A stretch of 64,000 nucleotides of DNA, from the NCBI GenBank assembly GCA_029256485.1, contig JAQSXU010000021.1:1-64000 (forward strand), read 5' to 3'. Every line of letters begins with the position of its first letter. The stretch's first letter is position 1. Positions 34,730-44,364 of the stretch are shown here, one piece after another. Source of the stretch: Clostridiaceae bacterium. GTDB lineage: Bacteria; Bacillota_A; Clostridia; Clostridiales; Clostridiaceae. The position numbers were made by a program, and so were the translations under genes. The notes under the pieces were generated by a model. The model was not told the origin of the DNA, ran no database searches, and saw nothing but the letters and a program-made list of their open reading frames with translations.

Positions 34730-35884
34730 ATGTTTTTGCGTAATTATATATACAGGCTCAAATGTATTGTAAGGGACAGGCAAATGATGTTTTGGACTTT
34801 TTTATTTCCAATACTTTTAGCTACGTTATTTAATCTGGGTTTTGCAAATATTTCCAGTGCAGAAAACTTTTCAAAAATCGAAATTGGTATTGTTAATAAT
34901 GATGAATATAATAAAAATACTAATTTTATTAAAGCTATTGATTCTGTTTCACAATCAGATAAAAGTGCGGGTAAGAGTAATTTATTTAATGTAAAATATA
35001 CGTCTATGGGAGAAGCAAGCGGACTCCTTAAGGATAATAAAATTGACGGGTATATCTATTTTGACAATGGAATAAAGCTTGTTGTGAAAGAATCTGGATT
35101 AAATCAAACTATAATAAAAAGTTTCCTGGATGACTTTAAGGAAACTTCATCTACAATGGTAACTATTATTAACAAAAATCCAGCTGCAGTTCAAAAAGGA
35201 CTTTTGAACAGCGTTTCAAACAGGACGGATTATCTTAAAGAAGTTACTGCCAGTAAATCTGTACCAGATAATATTGTGACCTACTTTTACGCTTTAATTG
35301 CCATGACTTGTCTGTACGGTGGTTTTTGGGGGTTAAAAGAGGTGGTAGCAATACAGGCTAACCAATCACCTCAGGGAGCAAGAATTAACATGGCTCCTAC
35401 ACACAAACTAAAGTTATTTATAGCCTCTATATTGGCAGCAACTACGATTCAGCTGCTTGAAGTATTTGCTTTACTTGGGTATTTATCTTTCATGCTGAAA
35501 GTGGATTTTGGGAGCCAGGTAAATTATATAGCCCTGACATGTGTAATCAGTACAATTACTGGGGTTACATTTGGTACCTTCATTGCTTCTATTATCAAAA
35601 AAGGAGAAGGCGTGAAAATTGGAATCCTTATTGCATCTACTATGACAATGTGCTTTTTATCAGGTTTGATGTACGATAAAATGAAATATATCATTAGTAC
35701 AACGGTTCCTTTTTTAGGATACATTAATCCTGCTAATTTAATATCAGACTCTTTTTATTCACTTTATTATTACAGCACATACACACAATTTTTCACTGAT
35801 ATAGCCCTGCTATGCATTTTCACTATTTTTTTCAGCACAATTACCTACCTGGTTTTAAGGAGGCAGAAATATGCAAGTCTATAA
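34730..35884 (+). CDS. ABC-2 type permease (LnrM-like)
   Basis: A 384-residue membrane protein. One helix lies at about 18-40, followed by a long extracellular domain (about 45-180) and five helices clustered at 185-380. This is the ABC2_membrane_3 plan. The segment KEVVAIQANQSPQGARINMA precedes the coupling helix. It starts 25 bases after the ATPase gene (AAAGGAGG). The second permease overlaps its end by 14 bases, which suggests a heterodimer made in equal amounts. Confidence 0.85.
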   Translation: MFLRNYIYRLKCIVRDRQMMFWTFLFPILLATLFNLGFANISSAENFSKIEIGIVNNDEYNKNTNFIKAIDSVSQSDKSAGKSNLFNVKYTSMGEASGLLKDNKIDGYIYFDNGIKLVVKESGLNQTIIKSFLDDFKETSSTMVTIINKNPAAVQKGLLNSVSNRTDYLKEVTASKSVPDNIVTYFYALIAMTCLYGGFWGLKEVVAIQANQSPQGARINMAPTHKLKLFIASILAATTIQLLEVFALLGYLSFMLKVDFGSQVNYIALTCVISTITGVTFGTFIASIIKKGEGVKIGILIASTMTMCFLSGLMYDKMKYIISTTVPFLGYINPANLISDSFYSLYYYSTYTQFFTDIALLCIFTIFFSTITYLVLRRQKYASL

Positions 35885-37037
35885 AGCTTTTTTTAAAGTA
35901 ATTTATAAAAATTTGTCTCAAATAATGATTTATGTTGTAATATTTTTATTATTTGGTGTAATTCTTTCAAAAACTTATACTAATCCAGTAAATACAAATT
36001 TTACAGAAACCAAAGTAAATATAGCTTTTGTAAATCATGATACCAATTCCAAACTTGTGGAGGGATTGAAGGATTATCTAAGCAAAAACGCTAATATTAT
36101 TAATATACCTGATAATACTAAAAGTCTGCAGGATGCTTTATTTTTCAGACAGGTGGAATATATAGTTAATGTGCCTGAAGGCTTTACAGAGGCACTAATA
36201 AGCGGGAAAAATGTACAGCTGGAAAAGACAGCACTGCCAAGCTCAGCCAGCGGGGTATATATGGATAATATAATCAATAAGTATTTAAATACTGCAAAAA
36301 CCTATAAGGACAATATGAGAGATTTATCTGATGAGCAGCTTGTAACCTATGTTGATAAAGATTTATCACAAAAAACTGAAGTAAAGATAGAAAGATCCGC
36401 AAGTGAAGCTTCTAAAGACGATAGGTGCATATACTATTATAATTATTTGGCTTACTCATTATTTGCTATATTAATATTAGGGGTTTGCTCTGTTATGATG
36501 GTGTTTAACAACACAGATTTAAAAAAGCGAAACCTTTGTTCACCAATAAAACTTAGGAATATGAACTTTCAAATGATTATGGGAAACATCAGTTTTGCAA
36601 TACTGGCTTGGTTGGCACTAATTTTTACAAGTCTTATAATGTATACAGGGAATATGTTTACTGAAAGAGGGCTTCTGCTTATATTAAACTCTTTTATATT
36701 TACTTTGGCAGCATTAAGTATAAGTTATTTAATTGGGAATATTATTAAAAGCAGAGGTGCAATGTCTGCTGCTGCAAATGTGGTTTCCCTGGGAACCTGT
36801 TTTATAAGCGGGGTATTTGTTCCTCAGGTGCTGCTTGGCAAAACAGTATTGAAGATTGCAAGCTTTACCCCAACTTATTGGTACGTAAAGTCTAACAATG
36901 ATATAGGAAACCTAGTTAACTTTAAAATAGAAAACCTTATGCCTATATTTAATAATATGCTGATAATAATTGGATTTGCTGCGGCTGTACTGGCTGTGAC
37001 ACTTGTAGTTATAAAGCAAAGAAGATTGAGTAATTAA
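35871..37037 (+). CDS. ABC-2 type permease (LnrN-like)
   Basis: A 388-residue partner permease with the same plan: helix at about 15-32, extracellular domain about 35-190, then helices at 195-385. The motif VFNNTDLKKRNLCSPIKLRN lies before the coupling segment and SGVFVPQVLLGKTVLKIASF before the last helix. Sequence identity to the first permease is low, so they are old paralogues. A good terminator follows at 37081. Function as membrane half of the exporter is clear; substrate is not. Confidence 0.85.
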   Translation: MQVYKAFFKVIYKNLSQIMIYVVIFLLFGVILSKTYTNPVNTNFTETKVNIAFVNHDTNSKLVEGLKDYLSKNANIINIPDNTKSLQDALFFRQVEYIVNVPEGFTEALISGKNVQLEKTALPSSASGVYMDNIINKYLNTAKTYKDNMRDLSDEQLVTYVDKDLSQKTEVKIERSASEASKDDRCIYYYNYLAYSLFAILILGVCSVMMVFNNTDLKKRNLCSPIKLRNMNFQMIMGNISFAILAWLALIFTSLIMYTGNMFTERGLLLILNSFIFTLAALSISYLIGNIIKSRGAMSAAANVVSLGTCFISGVFVPQVLLGKTVLKIASFTPTYWYVKSNNDIGNLVNFKIENLMPIFNNMLIIIGFAAAVLAVTLVVIKQRRLSN

Positions 37038-37080
37038 ACTACAATATTTCACAGCGTCCTTAATTAATAAGAGTTATTAT

Positions 37081-37114
37081 AAAATGTGCAGGCTACCATT
37101 AACCTGCACATTTT
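37081..37114 (+). terminator. Intrinsic terminator of the exporter operon
   Basis: AAAATGTGCAGG pairs with CCTGCACATTTT across a 10-base loop, followed by a T-rich stretch. Confidence 0.85.
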
Positions 37115-37207
37115 GTTTTGCTTATACACAACAAAATAATTATTATTTAATATGAGCACACTATTTATAATTATATATTGATAATATTATAAAAACAGGA
37201 GGATAAT

Positions 37208-37669
37208 ATGATAGTTATATATCATGATGTTGGAGGAGCACATTCTACAGCAGTAGCAGCTAATATTCACATTAATAAACTGCCTATGGACAGGATACCA
37301 AATAAACAGGAACTGATTAGTTTGCCTACCTTTGATAAAATTGAGAAGGAACAAATGGGGCATTTGATTTTTATAGGTGAGGACGAGAATAAAGCGAAAA
37401 TTTACACCTTAGCCAGACAGTATAAGCCTAATATGGTAATAAGTGCTGTTACAGATATGTACTCTATTTTACATGGCAGCACTGATGAACTTTTTATTGT
37501 GGATACAAAACCATCTGTGAATTTACTTATGAATATAGGAGGGTATACTTCGAGAAAACTGCACTGGGTAAACTTTGGCAGACCTATAGTAACAAAGGGA
37601 ACACAACAGGCTTATATGGATATTGTTAATATAGTTAAAGGTGTAAAAAATTTAGAAATAAAGCATTAG
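37208..37669 (+). CDS. DUF3189 family protein
   Basis: A 153-residue cytoplasmic protein after AGGAGG. The text MIVIYHDVGGAHSTAVAANI at the start, with a P-loop-like region though no true Walker motif, and GHLIFIGEDENKAKIYTLAR then LMNIGGYTSRKLHWVNFGRP match my memory of DUF3189, a Firmicutes family of unknown function often present in sporeformers. It is followed after 42 bases by the truncated thiamine-binding gene. Confidence 0.7.
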   Translation: MIVIYHDVGGAHSTAVAANIHINKLPMDRIPNKQELISLPTFDKIEKEQMGHLIFIGEDENKAKIYTLARQYKPNMVISAVTDMYSILHGSTDELFIVDTKPSVNLLMNIGGYTSRKLHWVNFGRPIVTKGTQQAYMDIVNIVKGVKNLEIKH

Positions 37670-37711
37670 AACATTTTTTTATTTATAAATAAGAATAAGG
37701 AGGATTAAAAA

Positions 37712-37825
37712 ATGAATGCAAGTGTAGCAATTCAAGTATTACCAAAGATGGAGGTAGAAGAAACAATTCGTATTGTGGACGAGGTCATTGCCTATATTAG
37801 GAGCACAGGGCGTATGGACCATTGA
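37712..37825 (+). pseudogene. Thiamine-binding protein (MTH1187/YqgV family), N-terminal fragment
   Basis: A 37-codon frame with a perfect AAGGAGG ribosome site. MNASVAIQVLPKMEVEETIR then VDEVIAYIRST is the start of the MTH1187/YqgV-like thiamine-binding family, whose members have about 95-100 residues. The frame stops at TGA 37823 after GRMDH, and no continuation appears in other frames before the hairpin at 37879. So more than half the protein is missing. It could still be translated into a short peptide. Confidence 0.65.
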
Positions 37826-37878
37826 GAAGAAAATAAAAAAACATCATTCAGAATATTACTTTTCTCTAGAATAATGTT

Positions 37879-37914
37879 TACAATACTGGTAATTACTTTA
37901 TTACCAATATTGTA
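37879..37914 (+). terminator. Hairpin upstream of the P-type ATPase gene
   Basis: A 15-bp stem with one G-U pair around a short loop. It isolates the ATPase operon from the genes before it. Confidence 0.6.
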
Positions 37915-37988
37915 ATTTACTGAGAATTGTGCTAATGTGATATTATTAATTCTTAATAAATTTTAATGGTATGGATGAGGTTATAAAA

Positions 37989-40796
37989 ATGGAAAAGAGA
38001 GAACAAACATTAAATGATGAATGCATTGAGGAAATATATAAACTTACATCTGAAGATGCATTAAAAGGCATGGACACAAGTTATGAGGGCCTCACAATAT
38101 CTGAAGCCAAACACAGACAAGAGAAATATGGCAGGAATGTCATAAGCGAAAAAAAAGGCAAACCTATAATCTTAGTTTTTTTATCCAACTTTATTAGTTT
38201 AATGGCCATTCTTTTATGGGTAGGAGGTCTTGTTGCTTTTATTGCTGCAATGCCAGAGCTAGGCATTGCAATTTGGTTGGTTAATGTAATAAATGGTGTT
38301 TTCAGTTTCTGGCAGGAATTCCGTGCAAGCAAAGCTACTGAAGCTTTGAAAAAAATGCTGCCTTCATACGTGCGTGTTATTAGAGACAATCAGGAACAGC
38401 AGATATTAGCTGAGGATCTAGTTCCAGGAGATATTATGCTGGTTCAAGAAGGGGACAAGATCTCCGCTGATGCTAGAGTACTTGAAAGCAGTGACCTGCA
38501 AGTGAATCAATCTACACTTACAGGTGAATCTAACCCCGTACGTAAAACCCATGATCATATTTTAAGAAATGATTTATCTAGATCTGAGGTACCAAATCTT
38601 ATTTTTACAGGAACCAGCGTGGCCAGCGGTACTGCAAAAGCAGTGGTAATTTCTATAGGAATGAAAACAGAATTTGGTAAAATTGCAAATTTGACACAGA
38701 CACTGGAAGCTGAGCAAAGCCCGCTGGAAAAAGAACTTGACAAGCTTACAAAACAGGTTTCATTTATTGCCATAGGCACTGGTGTTTTATTTTTTTTAGC
38801 AGCTACCATTTTTGTAAAGCAACCTTTGGCTCAGGCCTTTATTTTTTCACTTGGAATGATTGTGGCATTTATTCCCGAAGGGCTTCTGCCAACTGTTACT
38901 TTATCATTGGCAATGGCAGTTCAGCGTATGGCTAAGGAGCATGCACTGGTTAAACGACTTTCTGCTGTTGAAACTCTTGGCTGTACATCAGTTATATGCT
39001 CAGATAAAACAGGAACTTTGACACAAAATGAAATGACAGTATGTAATTTATGGATGCCTGATCATGGATTTGATGTTACCGGACTTGGGTATGCCCCTGT
39101 AGGAAAAATTATGGAAGGCAAAAATGAAGTAAATGCTGGTACTAATGGAGATTTAAAATTGCTCCTTACTGCAGCTGGCTTGTGTAGTAATGCCCGAGTT
39201 GTACCTCCAAATGAAGAATCAGACAGATATACTGTACTTGGCGATCCAACTGAGGCTTGCCTTGGAGTAGTTGCACAAAAGGCTGGTATTAATATTGATG
39301 AACAGTCAGCTGTAACTCCTAGATTGAGAGAATTGCCATTTGATTCCAGACGTAAAAGAATGAGTACAATACATCAACTGGAGAAGCCTATGAATGGGTG
39401 CATGAGAATTGCTTATATCAAAGGAGCTCCTAAAGAAGTACTGGAATTGTGTACTGAAATATATGTACAGGGAAATAATGGGGAACTCACAAATGAGCAG
39501 AGAACACAAATTATGGAGGCAAATGATAGCTATGCAAAGAAGGGCTTGAGAGTGCTTGCAGTTGCATGCCGACCTTTATCCAGCAAAGATAATTTGCCTG
39601 TTGCTTTAAGTGCATATACCCCTGAACTTATTGAGCAGCGTATGATATTTATTGGATTGGTTGTCATGGCAGATCCTCCAAGACCAGAGGTTTCAGATGC
39701 TGTTGCTTTATGTCATAAGGCAAACATTAGAATTATCATGATAACCGGTGATTATGGATTAACCGCAGAAAGTATTGCTAAACGTATAGGTATAGTTAAA
39801 GGTGAGCACCCAAGAATTGTTTCAGGTATGGAACTGGAGAATATGAAAGACGATGAACTTAAAGAGGCGTTAAAGGGTGAAATTATTTTCGCAAGAGTTG
39901 CTCCGGAACAAAAGTATAGAGTAGTATGTAACCTTCAGGAAATGGGACATATTGTGGCAGTTACAGGTGATGGAGTTAATGATTCACCTGCACTAAAAAA
40001 AGCAGATATTGGTGTAGCTATGGGTATCTCGGGTACGGATGTTGCTAAGGAAGCTGCTGACATGATATTGACAGATGATAATTTTGCTTCAATTGTTAGA
40101 GCTATAGAAGAGGGACGTGCAGTATACAGCAATATTAGAAAATTCATTTTATATATTTTAAACAGTAATATGCCAGAGGCAGCACCTTCTGCTGCATTCC
40201 TGTTCTCCAGAGGAGGAATTCCTCTGCCATTAACTGTAATGCAGATACTATCTATTGACCTCGGTACTGATATGATGCCAGCACTTGGTCTGGGTACAGA
40301 AATGCCTGAGGAAGGGGTTATGAATAAGCCGCCTCGTTCTCAGAAAGAAGCATTATTAAATAAACAAGTTGTAATTAAAGGCTTTTTCTGGTATGGAATG
40401 TTAGAGTCATTTGTAGCAATGTTTGCATATTTCTATGTAAATATATTAAATGGCTGGCCAAAGGTACCTCTTGCAAGTTCCGGCTTAGTTTATAGACAGG
40501 CTACCACAATGACACTTGCAGCTATTGTATTCTGTCAGGTTGGTATGGTCCTAAACTGCCGTACTGAAAGCCAATCTGTGCTTAAAGTTGGATTGTTAAG
40601 TAATAAAACAGTGGTACAGGGGATTATATTTGAAATACTGCTTATTAATGCAATAATCTATGTACCATTCTTGCAGGGTATTTTTCAAACTGTTCCAATA
40701 GGTATTAAAGAATGGTTATTCCTAATTGTTCTGCCTCCAATGATTGTGCTTATTGAGGAAATCAGGAAAGCCATTTCCCGCAGATTGGTAAAATAA
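37989..40796 (+). CDS. Cation-transporting P-type ATPase, Na+/K+-ATPase-like (P2C type)
   Basis: About 935 residues from ATG 37989 (GAGG upstream). The order is: cation-ATPase N-terminal domain, two helices, actuator domain with TGES (178-181), then helix 4 with FIPEGLLPTV. Next come Asp339 in CSDKTGTLTQNEMT, the nucleotide domain with KGAPKEVLELC, MITGD and VAVTGDGVNDSPALKKADIG, and six C-terminal helices. Helix 5 SNMPEAAP and helix 6 IDLGTDMMPA resemble the SNIPE and IDLGTD text of eukaryotic Na+/K+-ATPases more than SERCA. A Na+ or K+ pump is likely; Ca2+ is not excluded. Two TrkA-like genes follow at once. Confidence 0.85.
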   Translation: MEKREQTLNDECIEEIYKLTSEDALKGMDTSYEGLTISEAKHRQEKYGRNVISEKKGKPIILVFLSNFISLMAILLWVGGLVAFIAAMPELGIAIWLVNVINGVFSFWQEFRASKATEALKKMLPSYVRVIRDNQEQQILAEDLVPGDIMLVQEGDKISADARVLESSDLQVNQSTLTGESNPVRKTHDHILRNDLSRSEVPNLIFTGTSVASGTAKAVVISIGMKTEFGKIANLTQTLEAEQSPLEKELDKLTKQVSFIAIGTGVLFFLAATIFVKQPLAQAFIFSLGMIVAFIPEGLLPTVTLSLAMAVQRMAKEHALVKRLSAVETLGCTSVICSDKTGTLTQNEMTVCNLWMPDHGFDVTGLGYAPVGKIMEGKNEVNAGTNGDLKLLLTAAGLCSNARVVPPNEESDRYTVLGDPTEACLGVVAQKAGINIDEQSAVTPRLRELPFDSRRKRMSTIHQLEKPMNGCMRIAYIKGAPKEVLELCTEIYVQGNNGELTNEQRTQIMEANDSYAKKGLRVLAVACRPLSSKDNLPVALSAYTPELIEQRMIFIGLVVMADPPRPEVSDAVALCHKANIRIIMITGDYGLTAESIAKRIGIVKGEHPRIVSGMELENMKDDELKEALKGEIIFARVAPEQKYRVVCNLQEMGHIVAVTGDGVNDSPALKKADIGVAMGISGTDVAKEAADMILTDDNFASIVRAIEEGRAVYSNIRKFILYILNSNMPEAAPSAAFLFSRGGIPLPLTVMQILSIDLGTDMMPALGLGTEMPEEGVMNKPPRSQKEALLNKQVVIKGFFWYGMLESFVAMFAYFYVNILNGWPKVPLASSGLVYRQATTMTLAAIVFCQVGMVLNCRTESQSVLKVGLLSNKTVVQGIIFEILLINAIIYVPFLQGIFQTVPIGIKEWLFLIVLPPMIVLIEEIRKAISRRLVK

Positions 40797-40824
40797 ATTA
40801 ATTAAGAAATGGGGTGCAAATGCA

Positions 40825-41490
40825 ATGAAAGTTATTATAGTTGGGTGTGGCAAGCTAGGCTCAGGTATAGCCCAAAATTTAGTAAAAAAGGGGCATAAAG
40901 TCACTGTAATCGACAGTAACCCAGAAGCATTTGAACTGCTGGGTAAAGACTTTAATGGTGAGATTATTGTTGGTGTTGGTTTTGACAAAGGTATTTTGGA
41001 AAAAGCCCAAATTCGCTCCTCCGATGCAATTGTTGCATGCAGTAAGAGCGATGAGACTAATGCATTGATTGGTAGGATTTCAAAAAATGTCTATAGAGTT
41101 CCAAGGGTTATTTCAAGACTTTACGATCCAAGAAGGGCAGAGATTTATCGAAGCTTAGGTATTCAGACAATTTCAACCACCACATGGGGAATTCATAAAG
41201 CAACAGAGCTGCTGAGTTATAATCAGCTTGACAGCATTTCAACCATTGGAGAACTAGAAATGATAAGAGTTGAAACACCAGCTCTTTTAGTAGGCAGGAC
41301 TGTAAATGAATTGACAGTTGTTGGCGAAATTCAGGTAGTTGCCATTAGTCGAGGAAATAAAACTTTTATGCCAACTAGAGGTACGGCTCTAAAAAAACAT
41401 GATGTGATTTATATTGCTGCTTTAACAGCATCTATAAGCAGACTAAAAACTCTGCTGGGATTGGAGAGAAAAGGAGGGGAAATCAAATGA
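40825..41490 (+). CDS. TrkA/RCK family potassium-channel regulatory protein, first copy
   Basis: A 221-residue protein. The N-terminal RCK Rossmann domain has GCGKLGSGIA and the acidic residue of VIDSNPEAF for NAD(H) or ATP binding; TrkA_C covers about 140-215. These proteins normally gate a membrane K+ transporter (TrkH, KtrB or a channel). No such transporter gene is present here: it starts 28 bases after the P-type ATPase and its 3' end overlaps the second TrkA gene by four bases. I infer that it may regulate the ATPase. Confidence 0.88.
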   Translation: MKVIIVGCGKLGSGIAQNLVKKGHKVTVIDSNPEAFELLGKDFNGEIIVGVGFDKGILEKAQIRSSDAIVACSKSDETNALIGRISKNVYRVPRVISRLYDPRRAEIYRSLGIQTISTTTWGIHKATELLSYNQLDSISTIGELEMIRVETPALLVGRTVNELTVVGEIQVVAISRGNKTFMPTRGTALKKHDVIYIAALTASISRLKTLLGLERKGGEIK

Positions 41491-42155
41491 AAGTAATTAT
41501 AATAGGCGGAGGTAAGGTTGGGGCATATATTGCAAAACTGCTTTTAGAAAATAACTGCTCAGTTAAAGTCATAGAAAATAGACAAAATGTTTTAGATAAA
41601 CTAAGAAAAGAACTGCCTGAACAGTCTATTGTCCACGGCAGCGGAACAGATCCCAATCTTCTTGAATCCTGCGGAATTGCAGAAACTGATGTGGTTGCAG
41701 CAGTTACAGGAGCTGATGAAGCTAATCTAGTTGCATCTACAATCGCAAAGTTTGAATTTGGTGCACCCCGGGTTATTGCACGTGTTAATAATCCACAAAA
41801 CGCTTGGCTGTTTAATTCCAGCATGGGAGTTGACGTGGGTTTGAATCAGGCTGATTTAATGGCTCATATTGTGGTTGAAGAAATGGATCTTAAAAACATG
41901 CTGACTCTAATGAAAATAAACCGAGGCAATTATTCAATTGTGCAGGTGAAGGTAGATAGCCAATCAGAGACAGTGAACAAGGCATTGAAAGACTTATTAA
42001 TACCAGCAAAGGCAGTGCTGATTGCAATATCTCGAGGAAAAACTGTAATTATCCCCCGTGGGGAAACTATTATTAACAGTGGGGATAGTATCCTTGCATT
42101 TGCAGATAAAGAAGCTCAAGTTACTATTAATAAACTTTTTGGCACCAGTAAATAA
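41487..42155 (+). CDS. TrkA/RCK family protein, second copy
   Basis: A 222-residue protein of the same plan, with GGGKVGAYIAKLLLENNCSV and VIENRQNVLDKL for the nucleotide, GSGTDPNLLESCGI, and a TrkA_C domain at about 135-220. It differs clearly from the first copy, so the two probably form a heteromer as in two-gene Trk/Ktr regulators. The ATGA overlap couples translation. The operon ends at the terminator at 42160. The fold is certain, the partner is inference. Confidence 0.9.
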   Translation: MKVIIIGGGKVGAYIAKLLLENNCSVKVIENRQNVLDKLRKELPEQSIVHGSGTDPNLLESCGIAETDVVAAVTGADEANLVASTIAKFEFGAPRVIARVNNPQNAWLFNSSMGVDVGLNQADLMAHIVVEEMDLKNMLTLMKINRGNYSIVQVKVDSQSETVNKALKDLLIPAKAVLIAISRGKTVIIPRGETIINSGDSILAFADKEAQVTINKLFGTSK

Positions 42156-42159
42156 GCAT

Positions 42160-42204
42160 AAAAAGCTGCTTTAAAATAATTTTTTATTTCAAAGCAGCTT
42201 TTTT
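42160..42204 (+). terminator. Terminator of the ATPase-TrkA operon
   Basis: AAAAAGCTGCTTT (42160-42172) pairs with AAAGCAGCTTTTT (42191-42203), followed by more T. Confidence 0.85.
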
Positions 42205-42488
42205 ATGTAGTCAGACTATTTTTTATTTTGATTTAAAGATAAACAACTTCAACTATAAACTTATACAGTGGGAAAATAGCGAATCTTCTTATGGTTTTGG
42301 TAAGAAGATTTTTTAAAAATAATCAAAACACAAATACCATTGACTTATTAAAAGACCAATGGTATTATAAAAAGTAAAGCAAATTATAGTTATAATTATA
42401 ATATTACAATTATATCATAACATAAACAATTTCAATTGTCAATAGTATTTTACTATTTATATTAAATTATTTGTTGGGAGGTGCGGCA
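42205..42488. other. Gene-free stretch with two further hairpins
   Basis: AATCTTCTTA (42282-42291) pairs with TAAGAAGATT (42301-42310) before a T run, a good terminator with no gene in front of it. ATACCATTG/CAATGGTAT pair near 42336-42366. No ORF found. This could be a small untranslated RNA ending at 42314, or debris of a lost gene. Confidence 0.4.
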
Positions 42489-42998
42489 ATGGAATTTGGA
42501 TTAATGATGATATCAACATCATTGTTAAGCAAGCAAGCAACAGACGAAATATTAAAATGCAACCAAATTACTTCTGGCTATGGATTAGTTTTATCATCTG
42601 CGGAGGCTGCTGAACTTGTAGAAACACGAGGGGAAGCTCTAAGAAAAAATGGCCGAATAGAATTTGGAGGCGGCATAATTGATAAGATTATTATGGAATT
42701 TTGTGATTCTCCTTTTATATGGCAAAATAATTATACATTTATCTTAAATGAATTAATTGAGACTTTCTATTATTTTAAAAATGAATCTCTCGATAAAATC
42801 AGTGATGATGAGCTAATTTCTTTAATGAAGAAATATTTTGATCATAACTGTCAGGGATCCATTGAGCTTTTACAAAATAGAGATTTGGAAACTTTGGCTC
42901 ACAATATAAGATATGACATAGATGGTTATGAAAAAATAGATGAGTACAATGTTGAAGAGTACAATGAATATTTTGATGAGGAGAAATGGTATGAATAA
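42489..42998 (+). CDS. DUF6323 family protein
   Basis: A 169-residue cytoplasmic protein starting at ATG 42489 after GGGAGG. SGYGLVLSSAEAAELVETRG, the FGGGIIDKIIMEFCDSPFIW stretch and the acidic C-terminus match what I remember of DUF6323. The function is unknown. The next gene, of the DUF6179 type, overlaps its end by eight bases, so the two are translated together and are likely partners. The family name is from memory. Confidence 0.6.
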   Translation: MEFGLMMISTSLLSKQATDEILKCNQITSGYGLVLSSAEAAELVETRGEALRKNGRIEFGGGIIDKIIMEFCDSPFIWQNNYTFILNELIETFYYFKNESLDKISDDELISLMKKYFDHNCQGSIELLQNRDLETLAHNIRYDIDGYEKIDEYNVEEYNEYFDEEKWYE

Positions 42999-44318
42999 TC
43001 TTGAAAAACAGCATATTATCAAAAAAGAAAATTTAAATGAACAGTATTATTTTCAATCTATTTTACAGTATGCAGAGGAATTGAAATTATTAACTGGTGC
43101 TGAATTGGAATCAATAAAACTACAAAGTATACAGCTGTTAACAAAGCAAACAGAGCTTTTCACTGGCGGAAGCAGCAGTTCTGTAAAAGTGGAAACTGCA
43201 CAAAACATTATGCTGTCAATTTTCTATTGCATAGGTATTTTTCTGAAAAACTTTTCAGATATAGATATGTGCATCACTGAGCTAAAACAAAAATCCCTAT
43301 CTGATTTGTACAAGGAGGGGAGGCAGCTTACAGAAGAACAGATTAAAGATGCTAGAAATTTAATAAAAGCTGTACAGCAAAGCCGTATAGACACGAATAA
43401 TCAAGCATATAATGATACCCTAGACCAGGGAATAAGTACATTCTTTTCTCAGTATGATGCAGATTTTGCTGCCCTTGAAACTCAGGCTTCTATAGATTAT
43501 CCTTTAAGTAATGATAAAATGAATTTAGCTGGTGTTGAATATATTAACAGCTATCTTTATAAATTACTTCTAGAAAATGAATTTTGTCAAAACTTTTCTT
43601 CTAAGAGTATTAATTGTGTGCTGGAAGGTTATAATTCAAATTTTGAGGATTTGTTAATAAACATCTTTGACAGGGTATTAATAAATGCATTGGGGTGCGT
43701 ATTAGCAAATAAAAATCCATTGAAACTCAATATTGAACATAAAGATTTAAAATATTTACAGCAAAAATTAGAGACTCTCTCTGAAGAACAATTGTATATA
43801 ATGCTGAATAACACTACACAGAAGCTCTTTAAACAACTTAATATTATAAATAGTGAGCTTCAGGACTATATTTTATTAACTTTAAAAGATGTTTCCCAAA
43901 TTTTAAAAAATGCTTTGGAAAATAATCAGCTTAATGCTGTATTTGTCAGTTTCAAAGAAAATGGAAGAAAATCAACATTGGAGTTTCAAGATGGACATAA
44001 AATGGAGGATGAACTATTTCGTAATGTTTCAGATGAAATTAGACAGTGCAGATTTGTATCTGATAAAATTGCCATTATTAAGAAAAGTAAGCATCATGTA
44101 TATTTGATGAGGAATTCAATAAGGTTTATGATTCTCTAGGGGATACGGAGCTTGCACTGCTGCTAAAAATGATACCATTTGATCAGTATAATTTTAACAT
44201 TGATAATATAGAAATTGAAAGCCAATGGCAGGGTCTATTAGCAAGTTATTTAAAGGAGATGGACTCTGACAGAAGAGATGATATTATAGAGTTATGCAAT
44301 ACAATTAATTATAGTTAA
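42991..44318 (+). pseudogene. DUF6179-like protein gene with a single-base frameshift
   Basis: The frame from ATG 42991 (GAGGAG upstream) runs to about 44105 and would stop at 44137. From 44106 a second frame, offset by one base, continues without a break: DEEFNKVYDSLGDTELALLL, KMIPFDQYNFNIDNIEIE and on to TAA at 44316. Adding one T in the TATTTGATGAG stretch rejoins them into about 442 residues. The family recalls DUF6179, usual partner of DUF6323; function unknown. It may be a real inactivation or a sequencing error, as both halves look well conserved. Confidence 0.7.
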
Positions 44319-44364
44319 TGATAAATTAATGCAATGAACTCAATTTAGATTAGAAAGGGAAAAA

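Noticed and set aside
36074..36277. Minus-strand frames inside the permease and other genes
   Set aside because: These are shadows of real genes in other frames, without ribosome sites or recognisable domains.
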